A stretch of 64,000 nt of DNA from Clusia tigrina. Lineage: Eukaryota; Arthropoda; Insecta; Diptera; Clusiidae. The number at the start of each line of letters is the position of its first letter. Position 1 is the stretch's first letter. The stretch is from NCBI GenBank assembly GCA_920105625.2, contig OV050030.1, positions 24,584,016 to 24,648,015 of the forward strand. The letters are read 5' to 3'. Positions 36,780 through 46,899 of the stretch are shown here, piece by piece. The position numbers and the translations under genes were made by a program. The notes under the pieces are model-generated. The model was given only the letters and a program-made list of their open reading frames with translations, was not told the origin of the DNA and did no database searches.

Positions 36780-38110
36780 CTACCAACTAAGATCCAACTA
36801 ATTAAAATCTACCAAAGAAGAAATTAAATAATTTTTTTACGGTATTTAAAAAAAGGTAGCAAAAATTCCGGTATGACCTCGATAACAATCTTGGATATTT
36901 TAATAAAAATAGAATAATTATTAAGAAAGAACGACCATGCAAATTAATATTGAACGCTATTTTAAATATTGTAAATGTGTCTCCATATTCGTGTGTTCAT
37001 GAAGTAATATAGGAGTCAAATATTCCACCAAAATATTCACAACAAAAATATTCAACAATACACACACACACACACACACATACAGCCACACATCCATACA
37101 TGCACACATACGTACATACATACATACATACACAAATACATACATACATACATTATATTATATAATTGCGCGTATCCCCCAAGGAAATGTTATTCATAAT
37201 ACACATTCACTATAATTATAATGACATTAATAATAATTACAACTGGAAGAGAAGTGGGGCAAATTGTATCATAGGAACATAAACACGAAATAGGGACAAT
37301 CTTTGGGGTATTATAAAATGTTGAAAGTAGTTGATGTAATAAAGATTTCCATGCCAGCTACGAAGGAGACTAGGGTGGGATTAAATGCATAGTATTATGG
37401 ATACAGTTTCAACGAGAACTCGGAATTTGTGCTACGTTAAAGTCGAAAATCGTGAAAATGCAAAATATGAATTCTATAAAAAGCCTCCTCACTATAAAGT
37501 TGGTTGGGTTGATGTCTAAATTTTGATCGAATAAGAGTAATGTATTTTATTAAATTTGCGATCAATTAAGATACAAATTATGGGACTTTTCATTCATCTT
37601 TTTTCTGTACTTAACCAACTAATCCGTATTGCAATAAATCCCAACTAGTTCAATATTCATATTAAAATTGGCAATCGAAAATTGTCTGGTATGAAACCAA
37701 CGTTAACGGTTTCGTCCATTGAAAGCAGGTTGAACACAACGACCATGAAGCAAACGGAACACCTTCCTGATTACATGGGTAATTATACAAAACTGATGTA
37801 CCGACTAAGGTCCGATGGCTTTTGGTTATTCTTTTAGCCTCTCCTCTTTCACACGTCCGCATCAGCACATTTCTGTCAAGTATGGTAACTTACATTATTT
37901 CCTGATCAGAGTCAGTCTTACCGCAGTGTAATTTCAGTGTAGTATTACGAAGTTATTGACCATTTTATAAATTATATTCTCATCATTTAATATTAGTGTT
38001 TCCTAATGTGATGAAACACCAACACTTTCCCGCTGGGTTGTTGTTATGTGGACCTGTAGTACATACGAGTCTATTTATAATTGTGAGATTCTGCTGTAAT
38101 TCCAGTGCGG
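36780..38110. other. no recognised gene; CA and CATA microsatellites
   Basis: ACACACACACACACACAC near 37061-37080 and ACATACATACATACATAC near 37108-37152. No gene recognised. Confidence 0.5.
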
Positions 38111-38174
38111 AAAGTGGGAATTGGAATGTAAACATAAACATTCAACAAATTTTCACAGATTTGTTTTCATCAAC

Positions 38175-38456
38175 ATGATTTGTTCTTCTATTCTACTTAG
38201 TGTTGTTGTTATATTTGTGCTGTTGTTGTTGTCAGCTAACGTGCAAAGTGAGCAAACACGAGTCATCGTCGACGTTAACAACGACTATGTTGCACATTTA
38301 ACAGTCTCCAGCAAAGAGAGTGCCGTACTGGCACTGCCACTGCCACTGCCACCTCGAATACCATTACCAGACCAGTTCCAATTCCTTCAGGAATGTTTTT
38401 CTTACAGTTTGTTTTTTTGTATGAATTTAGGTGTTTGTGCTTTCGAATACTGTTGA
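38175..38456 (+). CDS. putative exon encoding a signal peptide
   Basis: Unrecognised. From Met at 38175 the frame reads MICSSILLSVVVIFVLLLLS and ANVQS, a textbook secretory signal peptide (about 25 residues), then EQTRVIVDVNNDYVAHLTVS and a Pro/Leu-rich stretch to a stop at 38456. A possible donor (CAAA|GTGAGC) lies at 38248, right after the signal-peptide codons, and an acceptor-like TTTTTCTTACAG lies at about 38396-38407. The region could therefore be a short first exon rather than a whole gene. The surroundings are GTTGTTGTT-rich, which favours hydrophobic frames by chance. Confidence 0.25.
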   Translation: MICSSILLSVVVIFVLLLLSANVQSEQTRVIVDVNNDYVAHLTVSSKESAVLALPLPLPPRIPLPDQFQFLQECFSYSLFFCMNLGVCAFEYC

Positions 38457-39480
38457 GATGATGGATTTAGTGGTTCCGCATTGAGTGGCACGGTGCTGCT
38501 GCTGCTGGCGGTGCTCGTGGTGTTGCTGGTGCTGGTGCTCTTGTGTTGTTATAGCGCTTACCCTGCTTAGCATATTGCCGTTGGTGGTGGTGGTACATAC
38601 CTGCAACATATTCGTACGTTGCTTGCTATGTTGGTACTTCGTTAGCAGCGTTGCAGACATGATGCCTGACTGCGTCTTCCTCATCATCATCATCATCGTC
38701 ATCACCATCTTCAACTTCTGATGATGATGCTGCTGTTGCTGCTGTTCCTACTTGAAGCAGGCGTGGTGTTTTTTCGCTTCACTTGGTGCAATCAAGAAGT
38801 AGGAGTATACATACATATATAAGTATGTGTATGTGTATTTGTGTACTTGTGTGTGTTTATGAGTGTTGCTTACAGTCAACACCGTCTCGTCAACATCTTA
38901 AATTTCCATAAGATGATTGCACTTGATTTTTCTTACTTTTTATTTTGATTTCACTGCCTTCCTTGCAAATAATTTTGATAGCAAGCGAGAGTTAATCAAG
39001 GATGACGCTGGCAGATTTAATATATCGCGTATAATGTTTTTTTCCCCACAAATTTTAATATGTTTTTATATAGGAAAATGTACTTATCTTAAACCTAATT
39101 TGACACTTTCCTCATGTAATTCTGTTATGGAATTTCGTTTATAGGACTTTTTACTTGTAGAATTTGGATATCAAAACGACAACTTCCTTAGTGTTCAAGC
39201 TCCCGGAGGGTTCTAGAAGGTGGTAGGATGATATTGAAAGCAGAAAGCAAATACAAACGTATTGGCACATCAGATAAATTTTCGTTCATTTGATTTTGAT
39301 ATGGAACTGAAGATTTTTTTAACATATTCTTGGCAACTTATTCTTAAGAAAATGCTTCCATAAATACAGTTTCATTGAAGTTAAATAAATAATAAATAAT
39401 ATAATATAATAATAGTTAAATCCATCAATTCGGCTCACGTCGAATTTTTCGTTACAATATAATTAAAGTAGTTTTAAGAA

Positions 39481-39669
39481 GTCGGCCGCCGTGGTGTATT
39501 CGGAAACATGCTAGTGTCGCAGTCCAAGGGTCACGAGTTCAAATCCAACCCAGAGTATGGTTTCGAACTGCTTCTTTATTATATTGTTTTTCATTGAGCT
39601 GAAGGCCTTCATGTCTTAAGTTCTTTCCCAAATCTTTGCACACATAATTGATTAAGGTGTGAGGTATAA
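39481..39669 (+). mobile_element. tRNA-derived SINE
   Basis: The head carries a perfect RNA polymerase III A box (TGGTGTATTCGG, 39492-39503) and a B box (GTTCAAATCC, 39537-39546), spaced as in a tRNA gene. The cloverleaf cannot be closed and no anticodon arm is clear, so it is a SINE head rather than a tRNA gene. The body includes TTGAGCTGAAGGCC (39595-39608), shared with 46047 and 55503. The SINE body runs directly into the left TA of the mariner element at 39670. Confidence 0.72.
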
Positions 39670-39671
39670 TA

Positions 39672-39703
39672 AAGGGTTTTCCAATAAGACGTGTTATTTT
39701 GGT
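39672..39703 (+). repeat. left terminal inverted repeat of the mariner
   Basis: Pairs with 40925-40956; starts AAAGGGTTTTCC and is preceded by the target TA. Confidence 0.9.
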
Positions 39704-39757
39704 ATTCAAAGATAAATGATCGGATGTTTATTTCATAATAAAGAGGAAGGTATGCCG

Positions 39758-40843
39758 TTAATAATGAAAAACAACATCAGCCAAATGGCCACCACGACCA
39801 CGCTTACAGGACCATATCCTTTTCATGAAATTTTCCATAACCAAATCGCAAAGTGGCTGCCCTATGTCCTCGATAGCCTCACGAATTCTATCTTTGAGGT
39901 CTTGAATCGACGCTGGGCTGTTGGCGGAGACCTTATCTTTCACGTGGCCCCAAAGGAAGAAGTCGCAAGGTGTTAAATCTCAAGATCTCGGTGGCTAATT
40001 GTGATCACCTTTTCGAGAGATAACACGGTCCGTAAACTTTTCCCGTAAAAGAGCAATGGTTTCGTTGCTTGTGTGGCACGTAGCGCCGTCTTGTTGAAAG
40101 TAAACGTGGCCCAGATCATTACCATCCAACTCTGACCATAAAAAATCATTAATCATCTCTCGATAGCGCAATCCATTCACCGTAACTGTTGATCCAACAT
40201 CATTTTCGAAAAAGTAAGGTCCAATGACCCCGCCGGACCATAAACCGCACCAAACAGTCACACGTTGAGGATGGAGAGGTTTCTCAACAATAACTCTTGG
40301 GTATTCCGAGCTCCAGATGCGACAATTTTGCTTGTTGACGTAGCCACCGAGGTGGAAATGGGCCTCATCAGTCAAGATGATTTTTCGATGGAATTCCGGA
40401 TCATTTTCATGCATTTCCAGGACCCAATCAGCAAAGACACGACGTTGTTGATGATCGGCCGGCCTGAGTTCTTGTGTTAACTGAACTCTATAAGCCTTAA
40501 GACCCAAGTCTTTATGCAAAATACGGTGTAATGACGTTTGTGGAATGCCCAATTCCAAAGAACGACGATGAATGGACAAACCTGGGTTTTCTTCAACACT
40601 TTGGGCTACAGCAGCAATATTCTCAGTTGTTCTTGAGCGACTTGCAAGGGTTTTATTCTTCACATCCCTAACTTGTCCCAACAGCTCCAATTTTTCCACC
40701 AATTTCTGTATTGCGGTCCGACAAGGTGCTTCACGACGACCCAAAAAAGCTTTAGTTTTGCGAACTGTGACTGCAAGATTTTCACCATTTTTGTAGTGAA
40801 TTTTAATAATTTCAATGCGTTGTTGAAGCGTGTATCGTTCCAT
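39758..40843 (-). pseudogene. mariner transposase, DD41D, two in-frame stops
   Basis: A 361-codon frame with the usual layout: N-terminal helix-turn-helix pair (about 1-115), then a DDE/D catalytic domain. The first Asp is in ILTDEAHFHL (Asp159), the second in YFQQDGATCHTS (Asp252), the third in LTPCDFFLWG (residue 294), with exactly 41 residues between the second and third. DD41D spacing is characteristic of the rosa group first noted in Ceratitis. Codon 283 (TAG, at 39995-39997; Trp expected before PPRS) and codon 288 (TGA, at 39980-39982; Cys expected before DLTP) are stops; everything else stays in frame, including WSCKRGRGGHLADVVFHY at the C-terminus. The enzyme would cut and paste DNA at TA sites. 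This copy is dead but recently so. Confidence 0.93.
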
Positions 40844-40924
40844 TTTTAGTAATGGCGTAGTTTCTACTTGTCAAATGTCAAGAATAAAAGCTTTAAAAGT
40901 GACAGCTACCGAAATACCGTATGA

Positions 40925-40956
40925 TTCAAAATAACACCTCTTGTTGGAAAAACCTT
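40925..40956 (-). repeat. right terminal inverted repeat of the mariner
   Basis: The inverted sequence starts AAAGGTTTTTCC; followed by the target TA at 40957-40958. Confidence 0.9.
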
Positions 40957-40969
40957 TACATAATTTAAA

Positions 40970-41990
40970 TACATGTTCATAGAATGTGGCTTGATAAGGG
41001 AAGTTTCTCTCTTCTTACTGGCCTCTTAGAATGTAGTGTAAACCTTGTCCGCGTCGCAAATTGTTGGCCAGTCGTATCTGCAATAACAGCTTGACAATCC
41101 AATTAATTTATAAACTGGTCCTTTCACCGTACTTTGCACGGCAATTTCCTTAGTTTCCTCACTACGATGTGGCGAAATGAGCACCTATTCAGTTGTGTAA
41201 TTTTTGTTCATACGTTCGTCATGATGTAGTCAGTAAAGTAGCAGGAAAACTTAAGTTAAGAGTGGTCGTATAATTCATTCTGTTCATGCTTCAAAGTCTC
41301 CTTCATAGCAAGGATCAATTTATATTTTATGGATGAGCTGCTTCATCTACATTTTTCACCAAGTCGTTGTTTCATACTGAACACTGTTATATGCGTGTTT
41401 TCTAGAACGATATTTGCATCCCGTCGGAAAAGATACCTACCTGTAATTATCATTGTGGTGTCTATTGCTTGTAAGATTTAGTCCAGTCCTGGAATGTGTG
41501 TGTTTGGGAACTAAAATTCGTGTACTTAATTTGTATTACAAGTACAGAAAAATACCGCCACATATTTATTAATTAATTAATCAAAAACTCATCTCAAAGC
41601 GTTCGTGGTTTATTCTTCAGACTGATATTGTACAATTTATAAACATATTCGGTCCCTTGCTGAATTTAGATGCATGTAATTAAGACCAATAAAAATATAG
41701 CAATTGAAATATGGTACACGTAAATTTATTTCCAAAAGGCACGCACAATAGTCACTCGGCCCAGTGATGGCAAGTTCAATTCTCCTCCCATTAAAGCGAA
41801 GCAGTCAGTCGGAGCTTGATCAAATGGTTAATTATACATTTTTTTCTAAATTGTATTTAATAAGTTTCGTAATATAAATGTTTTTAAGTATCTTTATGTA
41901 TATTTTTAAACTAAAGAGCTATTGAAGTTTGACCTCTTTAAGTTGGGTATACTTAGGTTTAGAGTACACCCAACTTGAGCTGTTATGCTG
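40970..41990. other. no recognised gene
   Basis: AT-rich interval with no ORF or repeat of note. Confidence 0.4.
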
Positions 41991-42000
41991 TGATTAGAGG

Positions 42001-42130
42001 AGAAGATGTGGAACAGAGCTGAAGATGTGGAGGATAAAGGTGAAGATGGGGAGTATAGGAGAAGATGTGTAACAGAGATGAAGATGTGTAATAGAGTTGA
42101 AGATGTGGGGCATAGGGTTGGAGATGAGGT
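42001..42130. repeat. 19-21-bp minisatellite (GAAGATGTG...)
   Basis: About six GAAGATGTG(G/T) units at 42002, 42021, 42042, 42061, 42080 and 42099, plus a degenerate one near 42120. The minus-strand Ser/His/Pro-rich frames here come from this array. Confidence 0.9.
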
Positions 42131-42139
42131 GAGAAACCA

Positions 42140-43040
42140 TAACATGGTATTTTGAATATGAATTGTATATACTGACGAACTGACGTACGGAAAGGAAATG
42201 ATGAGAGGTTTGTTTCTTGGTCCGCAAGCAACTGAACTCAAAACTTTATTAAAAATCTCAAGTTAAACATAAACATAAAGTAGAAATATCGCACGCTCAT
42301 TCCGCTGATGTCGCATTTCCTGCATTCGTAGATCCGAGCTTACAATGTTGCGCTTTGCCTTTGGCTTACATTGTTTCGCTTTGCTCGCCTATACGATCTG
42401 CTTACATGGAATTTGGAAAGCGGAAAGGGTTTAGATTTCAAAAGCGCATTCAGCGGAATACGGTGGGAACATACGATAACGCTTTTATATTAGATACGTA
42501 TATTATGCGACTATATACTGTTTCAGTGACTCTCTCAAGATTTAATATTTATAGTACCATTAGGTTTATATTATAATCTATATTATGTTCCCACCTAATT
42601 ATACCGATGATTTTTGCAGTTCTGGATTTTCCGTGACTCCTCCGTCACATAAAATACTTTCCTTCTTACTCAACAATCGTCTATTCATATAGTTTACATG
42701 TGCTCCGCGTTACTCTCAACAAACCCAACAAATTGTATTTATAATGTTCACAAAGCTTGTGTATTTAATACAACAATGGAAGCTAACAATAATCATATCA
42801 AATCAAGTCAAGTCTATTGTCGTTTCCGCACATTTTATATATTTTTGGTCCAGCGAGGTACCGACTTAGTTGGCGTATCTGATCCCTTGGTTCCAATGAT
42901 AACAATAAACAATGAACAAATCCTTGAACTAACTGTTAATAGTTACTTTAATTTTTAAGAGGTCACAAAGACATGATTTTTGATCTATTATTAAATACAT
43001 ATCAAGCGCGTTTTCATTTTCCTCGGTGTGTATATTCAAT
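42140..43040. other. no recognised gene
   Basis: Short ORFs without motifs. Confidence 0.4.
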
Positions 43041-43062
43041 CTAGTTGTAATCTGGCGGGAGT

Positions 43063-43120
43063 AGGTCGCTAGGTAGGTCGCTAGGTATGTCGCTAGGTAG
43101 GTCGCTAGGTAGGTCGCAAT
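43063..43120. repeat. 12-bp minisatellite (AGGTAGGTCGCT)
   Basis: About five units of AGGTAGGTCGCT; one unit has AGGTATGTCGCT. Confidence 0.93.
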
Positions 43121-43324
43121 TATTTTGCTAGCCAAGATTTAAAGAATGATAAATTACTTCCAAAAATATGGCAACTAATCCCGATAAATTATTGCAAGTG
43201 ACTGGCATATAAATATTTGATTGTTCTTTCTGGGGAAGTTTCTCCAGGTGTATGTGACAACTCAATACTCAAGGTTAGATAATTTCGAATTTCCAGTGTA
43301 TAAAAATTCGAAATTGTAGCTCCC

Positions 43325-43460
43325 TTACGCCACATCCCAAATATATGAATTCCTGTCGGAAATTTACCTGACAGAAGATCTGTTGATGAGACTATCCTCA
43401 TCTTTCAAATAAATAGGGGCATCACAATAGATATTTCAGGTCGCGGTGTATAACACCCTA
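43325..43460 (+). mobile_element. LINE 3' terminus, copy 3 of the 51-kb family
   Basis: Carries only the last codons (AAATATATGAATTCCTGTCG...) and 3' UTR (GGGGCATCACAATAG...CAGGTCGCGGTGTAT) shared with 25.6 and 51.6 kb. A very short 5'-truncated insertion. Confidence 0.8.
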
Positions 43461-43574
43461 AAATAAATCTATCTACGCCACATCTCAGTGATTGATGGGG
43501 ACAATTTCAGAAATTAAGCCGTCAATTATATACTCGTATATCCCTCTAATGCATTTTTATTTATTTATTTATTA

Positions 43575-45195
43575 ATAGTTTTTTTTTTTGGTAGAGTGGG
43601 TAAAAATGCCTCACGAGAGGGTAAAAATGCCTCATCAAAACTGTCGTCACAGATTTGGTATGTGAGAATTGCACCCACTAAAACATCCCCCTCACTCGCT
43701 GAGAACATCTCCCCACCCTGGAACCCTTTTTATACTTCCTTCAAGGTGGGGATTCTCACTTCGTCCCTATTGCACTCTCAACATTATTCCTGCGTCCAGG
43801 TCCCGCTTTTTCCGCCGGAGCACATTTTCCACATATTTATCTACGTGGTCCCAGTTTTCTTTGCTGCTTAGCATAGCCTCCACAATGTTCTCGGTGGCTA
43901 AGGTTTCCCCGATTTCCATTTCAAGCGTGGTGCGCTCTGTTTGCCACTTGGCGCATTTGAAAAAGGTGTGCTCGGCATCATCCACATTGCTGTCGCCGTA
44001 TATGCACTCAGGCCCTCCAATTTTTCCCATTCGGTGTAGATACTTGCAGAAGTATCCGTGACCAGACAGTAACTGCGTGAGGTAGAAATTGACAGTTCCG
44101 GCTGTTCCTCCTATCCAGCTCGCTATGTCGGGTATTAGTCTCGCTGTCCATCTTCCGCGACTCTCGGCGGGCCATTGTTCCTGCCAATGTTGCACGGTTT
44201 GTTGCTTTATATGCTGCGCGGTTCCTCTGGTATTCTTACTCATCTTGGCTTCTCGTAGGTGTTTTCGTTCGATGGCCAAGATATCGATAGGGATTAAGCA
44301 GCTAATTACCAGAATTGCCGGCTCCGATACAGTACGGTACGCTGAAGCTACTCGCAGAGCTGCGGTTCGTTGTACGGACGATAAAACTTTTCTTCGGGCG
44401 TGCACCTTTAGCTTGTCAGCCCACAATTCGCTACCATACAGCAGAATGGAGTGCGTTGTCATCATCAGAAGCTTCCTCTTGATGGATGTCGGTCCTCCAA
44501 TGTTTGCCATTAGTCTGCTGAGAGAAGCCGTTACCCGTGCTGCCTTCGTCGCCGCATTTTGCATTTGCGCCCAGTAGGTGAGTTTGGAGTCAAGCTGAAT
44601 TCCCATGTACTTTATCACCTTTTGTGTCCTGATGGTCTCGGAGCAAACTCTCAAGTCGATTTCTATTGGAATGTGCTTTCTCGTGAGGAATAGCAGTTCC
44701 GTATTTTCCGTGGCCAACTTCAAGCCATGTGAATCGAGCCACCTCTGGGTTCTGATCATGACCTGGTTCAGCTTTCTTTGGGCGTCTTCAGAGTCGCGTG
44801 CGGTGATGACAGCCGCAATGTCGTCTGCGTATCCGACTAGATGAGTGTCATCTGGCATCTCTATGCGCAAAATGCCATCGTAGCTTATATTCCAAAGGTC
44901 CGGTCCGAGGATGGACCCTTGCGCTGCCCCTGACGTGATGGTTTTGCTCCGGTTGCCATTGTTGGTCTCGTATCGATCTTTAAGGTAGCTTCGGATTATC
45001 TTCTTCAGATAAGCTGGTATCTGAAAACGATTTTCAAGTGCCTCGATCATATCCACCCACCTAGCGCTGTTGAAAGCGTTTCTGACGTCTAATGTAACAA
45101 GGAATACCACTCGGCTGGAGTAGTGATTTCCTAGCTGTGCCGCTAGCACACTTTCTATGACGTCTCTCTAACGCATCATCCATGGATGAACTAAA
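43575..45195 (-). mobile_element. R1-clade LINE, 5'-truncated copy
   Basis: Contains the reverse transcriptase to C-terminus coding frame (43767-45149), a 3' UTR of about 180 bp and an A-rich end (minus-strand ACCAAAAAAAAAAACT near 43577-43592) taken as the poly(A) tail. At the 5' side the frame is interrupted at about 45160 by a frameshift: SSMDDALER in one frame, then DVIESVLAAQLG in the next. Homology fades by about 45195. Confidence 0.8.
43767..45149 (-). CDS. R1-clade LINE reverse transcriptase, partial ORF2
   Basis: A long uninterrupted 460-codon frame; the first codon is GTG and the coding sequence continues upstream in a shifted frame, so this is not a true start. Reverse transcriptase motif A is LVTLDVRNAFNSARW (about 17-31), motif B AAQGSILGPDLWN (about 74-86), motif C LVGYADDIAAV with the catalytic YADD (about 103-113), followed by KYMGIQLDSKL. 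After the thumb region come FYLTQLLSGHGYF and a C-terminal zinc finger (CIYGDSNVDDAEHTFFKC) in which the second Cys is replaced by Gly. The lack of RNase H between RT and the finger, and the LSGHG block, place it in the R1 clade. The endonuclease domain and ORF1 are missing, so it could not move by itself. The open frame suggests fairly recent insertion. Confidence 0.88.
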   Translation of the reverse strand: MLAAQLGNHYSSRVVFLVTLDVRNAFNSARWVDMIEALENRFQIPAYLKKIIRSYLKDRYETNNGNRSKTITSGAAQGSILGPDLWNISYDGILRIEMPDDTHLVGYADDIAAVITARDSEDAQRKLNQVMIRTQRWLDSHGLKLATENTELLFLTRKHIPIEIDLRVCSETIRTQKVIKYMGIQLDSKLTYWAQMQNAATKAARVTASLSRLMANIGGPTSIKRKLLMMTTHSILLYGSELWADKLKVHARRKVLSSVQRTAALRVASAYRTVSEPAILVISCLIPIDILAIERKHLREAKMSKNTRGTAQHIKQQTVQHWQEQWPAESRGRWTARLIPDIASWIGGTAGTVNFYLTQLLSGHGYFCKYLHRMGKIGGPECIYGDSNVDDAEHTFFKCAKWQTERTTLEMEIGETLATENIVEAMLSSKENWDHVDKYVENVLRRKKRDLDAGIMLRVQ

Positions 45196-45379
45196 GTATG
45201 CTCACATAAGTTTCCAGCAAAATTGGAACTACTTTCCTACGTTTTGTCTTTTGTCTTTGTTAATGAAAAACATTGCTGTTTGTGTGAATGTTCTTAAGAG
45301 TAATTGTGCCCTTAACATTTTGCTACATGAAATACATTCCACCCTCATAGCGAAATGAACTCCATAAGAACTAAGGGTT

Positions 45380-45463
45380 AGGTTAGGTTAGGTAGGAGTT
45401 GCCGCCCAGTTTGCCTTAAACAACACTTGAGCACACATAATGGCCCATTGTGATACCACGGTG
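45380..45463 (-). mobile_element. LINE 3' tail with CCTAACC repeats
   Basis: Inverted relative of 29713-29789. On the plus strand it starts with GGGTTAGGTTAGGTTAGGTA; on the minus strand it is GGTATCACAATGGGCCATTA ... ending in CCTAACC repeats. The coding part upstream on the minus strand (45473-45790) is open but not recognised. Confidence 0.65.
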
Positions 45464-45589
45464 TGGCGCCGTTCAAGCACTGACTAAAAAGTTCCCATAC
45501 TTGGGATGGTGATAGTCAGCGCAAGGACAGCGATAGGAAAGGCACGACTCCCACATCATAATGGAGGAAACCATCCTGATACTAAGGGT

Positions 45590-46010
45590 GGTCATATATA
45601 GTTTCATTATACAGTTTAAGCCTTTTCGTTGAATTTTTGGTATAAAAATATTCCTTTTCCATGAGGTTTCAACAATAGACTTTCTATGCTTTCTTACAGA
45701 ACAAAAGACAAGCACCGTACAGGACCATAGGGTTTTATAGGGTTCAACATATAAAGGTACACTAATTATAGAAACCAGCTTTATAAACACAAGATTGAAA
45801 TTGACTTAATAAGGGCGGGATTTCTGGGGTGTGAATTAATAATAAGACAATAGTTTGCTTTCCACCATTCTAATTTTGAGTGGTCCTTTAGTGTTCCATT
45901 ACACAGTTTGCGCCTTTTCACTGATTTTGTTTTATAAAAACATTCCTTGGACACGATGTTAAAACTAATAAATGTTCGACATTCTCTTCCAAAATAAGAG
46001 CTTATAAGAA
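45590..46010. repeat. diverged direct repeat pair
   Basis: The segments at about 45590-45660 and 45885-45960 share CATTA(T/C)ACAGTTT(A/G)(A/C)GCCTTTTC, then TTTT.GTATAAAAA(T/C)ATTCCTT. They look like two old copies of one element. Confidence 0.5.
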
Positions 46011-46046
46011 TTTTCCACTGTAAATGAGTGCCATAGGGCTTTATAG

Positions 46047-46133
46047 AGCTGAAGGCCCTGACAGCTAGTGCTCCCCTTACAATGTAAAATAATAATTAAG
46101 TTATTGTTTTTCTAGTAATAATAATAATAATAG
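46047..46133 (+). mobile_element. SINE tail fragment with (TAA)n end
   Basis: GAGCTGAAGGCCCTGACAGC and TAGTGCTCC match the SINE body at 39595 and 55503. The fragment ends in TAATAATAATAATAAT, a typical simple-repeat SINE tail. Confidence 0.6.
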
Positions 46134-46199
46134 GGCTTTATATGGTTCAGAATATAAAGTTACAAAAATTATAAAGTATAACTTTATAAACCTAACTGT

Positions 46200-46770
46200 G
46201 AAACTAACTTTAAAAGGGATTTTAATACATCATTTATTTATGGAGTACGAAATAATATTCAAGAGTCAATAGTTTGCTTACAGAGGATATGGCTGCATTG
46301 TCTGAACATGTCTTTATAATCTGCTGTTGATAAATCCACCAACTAATCCAGTTAAATGCAGAATATCAATAAAGAGTTCATGAGCGACCTTGAGCGATAC
46401 ATCAATTGAATATAATTGAAAGCGTTTCAAACGAGGAAACCTCCCTCCACAGCATCACACATCTTTATGGAATTCTGTAACCTTCAATACCCGCCGATAA
46501 ATAACATTTCAACACACACAATTCGAAATTCAATCAATTAACATAACATTCCACGGTAAAATTAAATTCCATTGGCGGTGGTTGCGTGCAATTTTCATAA
46601 ATTTTCAAAATTTATTTTAATTTTATTTGTGCGAGTTATTTCGGTTGATTACCCAAATTATGTACGACACTCGTACAGCATTTACTGCTCGAGGAATGTG
46701 TGTTGGATGAGTGCAGTCGCAATCGCAGCCGGCCGTGGGCATTGCCATTTTCCTTTATCCTTCATATGTA
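46200..46770. other. no recognised gene
   Basis: AT-rich, no motif recognised. Confidence 0.4.
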
Positions 46771-46779
46771 CTTCTGTCG

Positions 46780-46819
46780 TTATGTGTGTGTGTGTGTGTG
46801 TGTATGTGTGTGTGTGTGT

Positions 46820-46868
<49 letters not shown>
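46780..46868. repeat. (GT)n microsatellite
   Basis: About 88 bp of TGTGTG with two GTATGT interruptions. It produces Cys-Val frames (plus strand) and Thr-His frames (minus strand) that are not genes. Confidence 0.97.
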
Positions 46869-46869
<1 letters not shown>

Positions 46870-46899
46870 TTGTACTCGTATTCATTACGTTGGTATGCA

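Larger units (their letters stand above)
39670..40958 (-). mobile_element. DD41D (rosa-like) Tc1/mariner transposon, full length
   Basis: A 1.29-kb element flanked by TA at 39670-39671 and 40957-40958. The terminal inverted repeats are about 32 bp: left AAAGGGTTTTCCAATAAGAC at 39672 onward, right (inverted) AAAGGTTTTTCCAACAAGAG ending at 40956, both continuing into GTGTTATTTTG, with about four differences overall. The single transposase frame runs on the minus strand. All structural parts are present, and only point nonsense changes inactivate it. Confidence 0.9.

Noticed and set aside
39481..39560. Possible true tRNA gene
   Set aside because: A and B boxes are good, but the acceptor and anticodon stems cannot be paired convincingly and repeat sequence follows directly; a SINE head fits better.
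40265..40796. Plus-strand frames at 40265-40480 and 40572-40796
   Set aside because: Shadows of the mariner transposase on the opposite strand.
43669..44844. Plus-strand frames at 43669-44061, 44089-44577 and 44605-44844
   Set aside because: Shadows of the R1-clade reverse transcriptase frame on the minus strand.
45379..45402. TTAGG repeats resembling insect telomeric DNA
   Set aside because: Only about four units, and the segment is the inverted tail of a LINE whose other copy at 29713 has the same flank. Flies have also lost TTAGG telomeres.
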